Source of the DNA: Pseudomonas putida | GTDB taxonomy: Bacteria > Pseudomonadota > Gammaproteobacteria > Pseudomonadales > Pseudomonadaceae | Assembly (NCBI RefSeq): GCF_003228315.1 | Contig: NZ_CP029693.1 | Location: 744,001 to 808,000 of the forward strand | Direction: 5' to 3' | DNA: 64,000 bases | Shown: positions 62,142 through 64,000 of the stretch, in pieces | How positions within the stretch are numbered: position 1 is the first letter of the stretch | Layout: each line of letters begins with the position of its first letter | The notes under the pieces: model-generated | The model's input: only the letters and a program-made list of their open reading frames with translations | Database searches by the model: none | What the model was told of the DNA's origin: nothing | Made by a program: the position numbers and the translations under genes

Positions 62142-62531
62142 GGATTCGTATCGTGGTTTCGGCTCTGTCGAGGTTAGTGCTGAGCTGTCTCAAAGAAGAA
62201 GTCAACCATGGATCTGAAGGAACGGAAACTACATATGCCTTATGACCCCATGTATCAACGGACTGTAGCTGGGTGGCTACTGCTCCCAGATTTCCTGATA
62301 TGGAGGACATCAAAGTCATCGGCATTGACCTAACGAAGCAAGGAGGGCAAGCGGCGGCTAAAGCAATTGAGAGCAATCAGGCGAAGGTTAGCCAGAAAAA
62401 TGATGAATCTAGTTCGTAAAGCCTGCAGCGGGAGTACGCCGCAAAAAGCCTAGCTCAATTGGCTCTCAGCTCTTAAGAAACAGTCTCTGCGCTACAGGAG
62501 TCCGGGCAACTTAACCTGAACGTGCAATCTC
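62142..62531. other. Gene debris, possible frameshifted plus-strand remnant
   Basis: MDLKERKLHMPYDPMYQRTV at 62208 and, in another frame, MEDIKVIGIDLTKQGGQAAA with KAIESNQAKVSQKNDESSS ending near 62419. A single shift would join them. No family can be named; I do not treat it as a gene. Confidence 0.3.
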
Positions 62532-62786
62532 TTAGACTCCGCTGTCCTCACCTGGAAGCAATTGGAGCTCCGTGTGGACTTCATCACTGATATCTGCAGA
62601 GCTCTCCTTTTGCCCGTAGCGCTTCTCCAAATAGGCCCTAACGTACTACTTGCGCTGCATCTCTTTGAGATCTCTAGCGCTCATTTTGGCGATTATTTCA
62701 CGCTTACTGTTAAATAGAATGCGTGGCTTTAGCGAGTTCAACCGTCTTGCCGACAGCCAAACTTCAAAGTTCAATCGTCCCTCCAT
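62532..62786 (-). pseudogene. Small gene interrupted by an amber codon
   Basis: A minus-strand reading with a strong start signal (AAAGGA six bases before ATG 62786). MEGRLNFEVWLSARRLNSLK continues to AKMSARDLKEMQRK, then TAG at 62646-62648, then the open frame resumes with YVRAYLEKRYGQKESSADIS to a TAA. The two parts look like one helical basic protein. Either a nonsense mutation or a real 46-residue product. No family known. Confidence 0.4.
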
Positions 62787-63250
62787 GTAATCCTTTACTA
62801 GAACGACACCGACGAATCACATATATTAAAATGCCATACGAATCATACCTGTAACAATTAAATTCTCACAAGCAGATGGGGAATTCTGACAATACTTTTA
62901 TATTGCTTTGGATCTCAAAGCAAAAAATAAAATTACAAATATTGCCAGATTGGCAATTGATTAAAAATAAACAGCTAGCACCAACTACCATCTCACCGTC
63001 CAACCTATTGATTTTACTCTACTAGCCATCTCCATAAAAACCAATCAAAATAAATTGACAGCGCGCAGATTGAAAAAAAATCTACGAGCGGGCGAAATAG
63101 ACTCTGTTGGGCGCTGGTAAGGTAATTTAATTTTTCCGCAATTCTACGAGGCTCATGAAGCGAAGATTTGCACCTTGACTCTTCTAGAAACAAACCTAGG
63201 CTAGTAATCTGGATTAAAAATTTAATTCGAGTACTAGAGGGAATTCAAAA
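62787..63250. other. AT-rich stretch without a gene
   Basis: Clearly lower in GC than everything else in the window, with runs such as AAAAAATAAA and GATTAAAAAT. No gene, repeat or RNA seen; contains the likely promoter of the transposase-like fragment. Composition suggests foreign or non-coding DNA. Confidence 0.6.
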
Positions 63251-63754
63251 ATGAATGAGGAAAAACATCCCACTTCACTAAACGGTGGCATACATCTAAA
63301 TGAAACCCCGTACAAGCTCAATCAGCTTCCATACAAGCCGATTATCACAATCGCCGTCGATAAATTTACTCAAAGCATTATTGCCTTCTCAATCCAGGTA
63401 ACACCGATCGCGACAAACTTTCAGATTCATACTCGTCAACTGAAAGCGGTGCCTATCAACTATGTTCGAAATGCAATGGCACGCCAGTTTGCTGGCAGCT
63501 CAGGCTACTTCAGCGTTTGCAGTTCGCCCGACCTCAGTACTGCCAGCTATCTTAACGCAATGAAAAAGTATGGTTTGCAACCAAAGCTAGTTTGGGATAA
63601 TTCAGTAGTTCAAGGAGCCAAAATCGAGCGCATTCTGGTAGACGTTTTTTTGACACTATCACAGTCCCTTCGCGGAAATACCAGACCTTCGCCTAAAACT
63701 CATTCGTTTGGTGAGCTGTGGCGGCAGGGCAGCCACCGCTTCCCGCCGAAATAA
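63251..63754 (+). pseudogene. Fragment of a Mu/TnsB-type (DDE) transposase
   Basis: 167 codons. YKPIITIAVDKFTQSIIAFSIQVTP resembles the first-Asp strand of rve/DDE transposases of the TnsB/TniA type (form: PxLTVxIDxxSRxIxGYxL). Some 85 residues later LNAMKKYGLQPKLVWDNSVV corresponds to the second Asp segment (xDNG becomes WDNS). The N-terminal DNA-binding domains and the C-terminus are missing, so it is a short decayed copy or a truncated gene. Match is by eye. The last 245 bases hold nothing I can support. Confidence 0.5.
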
Positions 63755-64000
63755 TATCGATTATTGAAGATGCTCATGTGCTCAGCATTCCATGCAATGG
63801 GGTTGAGCACGTGAAGCGAACACCAGTAATTAGTACTACCTCTTATGGACATTCTACGCAGCTGGGTTCGTACGGTACCCTTTAAGGACGGGACGTAATG
63901 CTGTTATACCAACCTCCTGGGCATAGAAATCAAACAATCTAACTGACATGAGATATTACAAGGCGATGACAGAAATGGTCGCCACGCAGAGTGTACCTTT

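Noticed and set aside
62300..62419. MEDIKVIGIDLTK reading as the start of an IS110-type transposase
   Set aside because: Only the first 12 residues recall IS110 (VIGIDLAK); the rest does not continue into the catalytic domain, and the frame ends after 39 codons.

Overview
The window looks like a chromosome segment of a Pseudomonas of the fluorescens/putida type. The evidence is an OprD-family porin, an AAHS-type aromatic-acid transporter, a VanA/VanB-type Rieske oxygenase with a glutathione-independent formaldehyde dehydrogenase, a linked DUF1302/DUF1329/YCF48/RND gene set, long chemoreceptors, and small protein families I know only from Pseudomonas. No tRNA, rRNA, CRISPR array or intact insertion sequence was seen.

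Region A (1-22.8 kb) is a catabolic supercluster for an aromatic, probably methoxylated, compound. A minus-strand operon runs from an extradiol-type VOC dioxygenase (13256) through a Rieske ferredoxin, a flavin monooxygenase, two outer-membrane/periplasmic proteins (DUF1302, DUF1329), a YCF48-like protein, an RND transporter, an SDR, a cupin, a FAH-family hydrolase, an NAD-dependent epimerase and a cyclase-family hydrolase that runs off the left edge. A divergent LysR gene and an alpha/beta hydrolase follow. Then come minus-strand MFS-oprD and vanB-vanA-fdhA type units, with a divergent MarR gene and a clear inverted-repeat operator. The substrate cannot be read from sequence alone. The logic is uptake, O-demethylation with formaldehyde disposal, hydroxylation, ring cleavage and hydrolysis.

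Region B (22.8-41 kb) is mixed. It has two chemoreceptors, remnants of a membrane transporter and a hybrid-type histidine kinase, an SDR, an MFS exporter, an alpha/beta hydrolase and alcohol dehydrogenase unit with a divergent AraC regulator, a LysR plus quinone-reductase pair, several small hypothetical genes, an NCS1 permease and a CBS-domain protein.

Region C (41-60 kb) is a defence-like accessory island. It carries a Rad50-like zinc-hook ATPase and a four-gene Wadjet/MksBEFG-type condensin operon in the unusual order SMC - KITE - kleisin - TOPRIM (JetC-B-A-D). It also has a PD-(D/E)XK_4 nuclease, a Lit-like zinc protease, a Fic-derived protein lacking the catalytic motif with a small coupled partner, an orphan Xre/MbcA-type antitoxin, an AbrB-type antitoxin fragment and an apparent NYN-exonuclease chimera. 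Two paralogous small proteins (44.3 and 59.2 kb) lie near the ends. Six similar GC-rich palindromes, all in one orientation, lie between genes from 34.2 to 59.0 kb.

Region D (59.7-64 kb) has a divergent tyrosine recombinase and KfrA-like coiled-coil pair that matches the TnpS/TnpT resolution module of Tn4651-type (Tn3 family) transposons. It is followed by gene debris (SIR2 N-terminal fragment, an amber-interrupted small gene, an AT-rich stretch, a transposase-like fragment), consistent with a mobile-element boundary.
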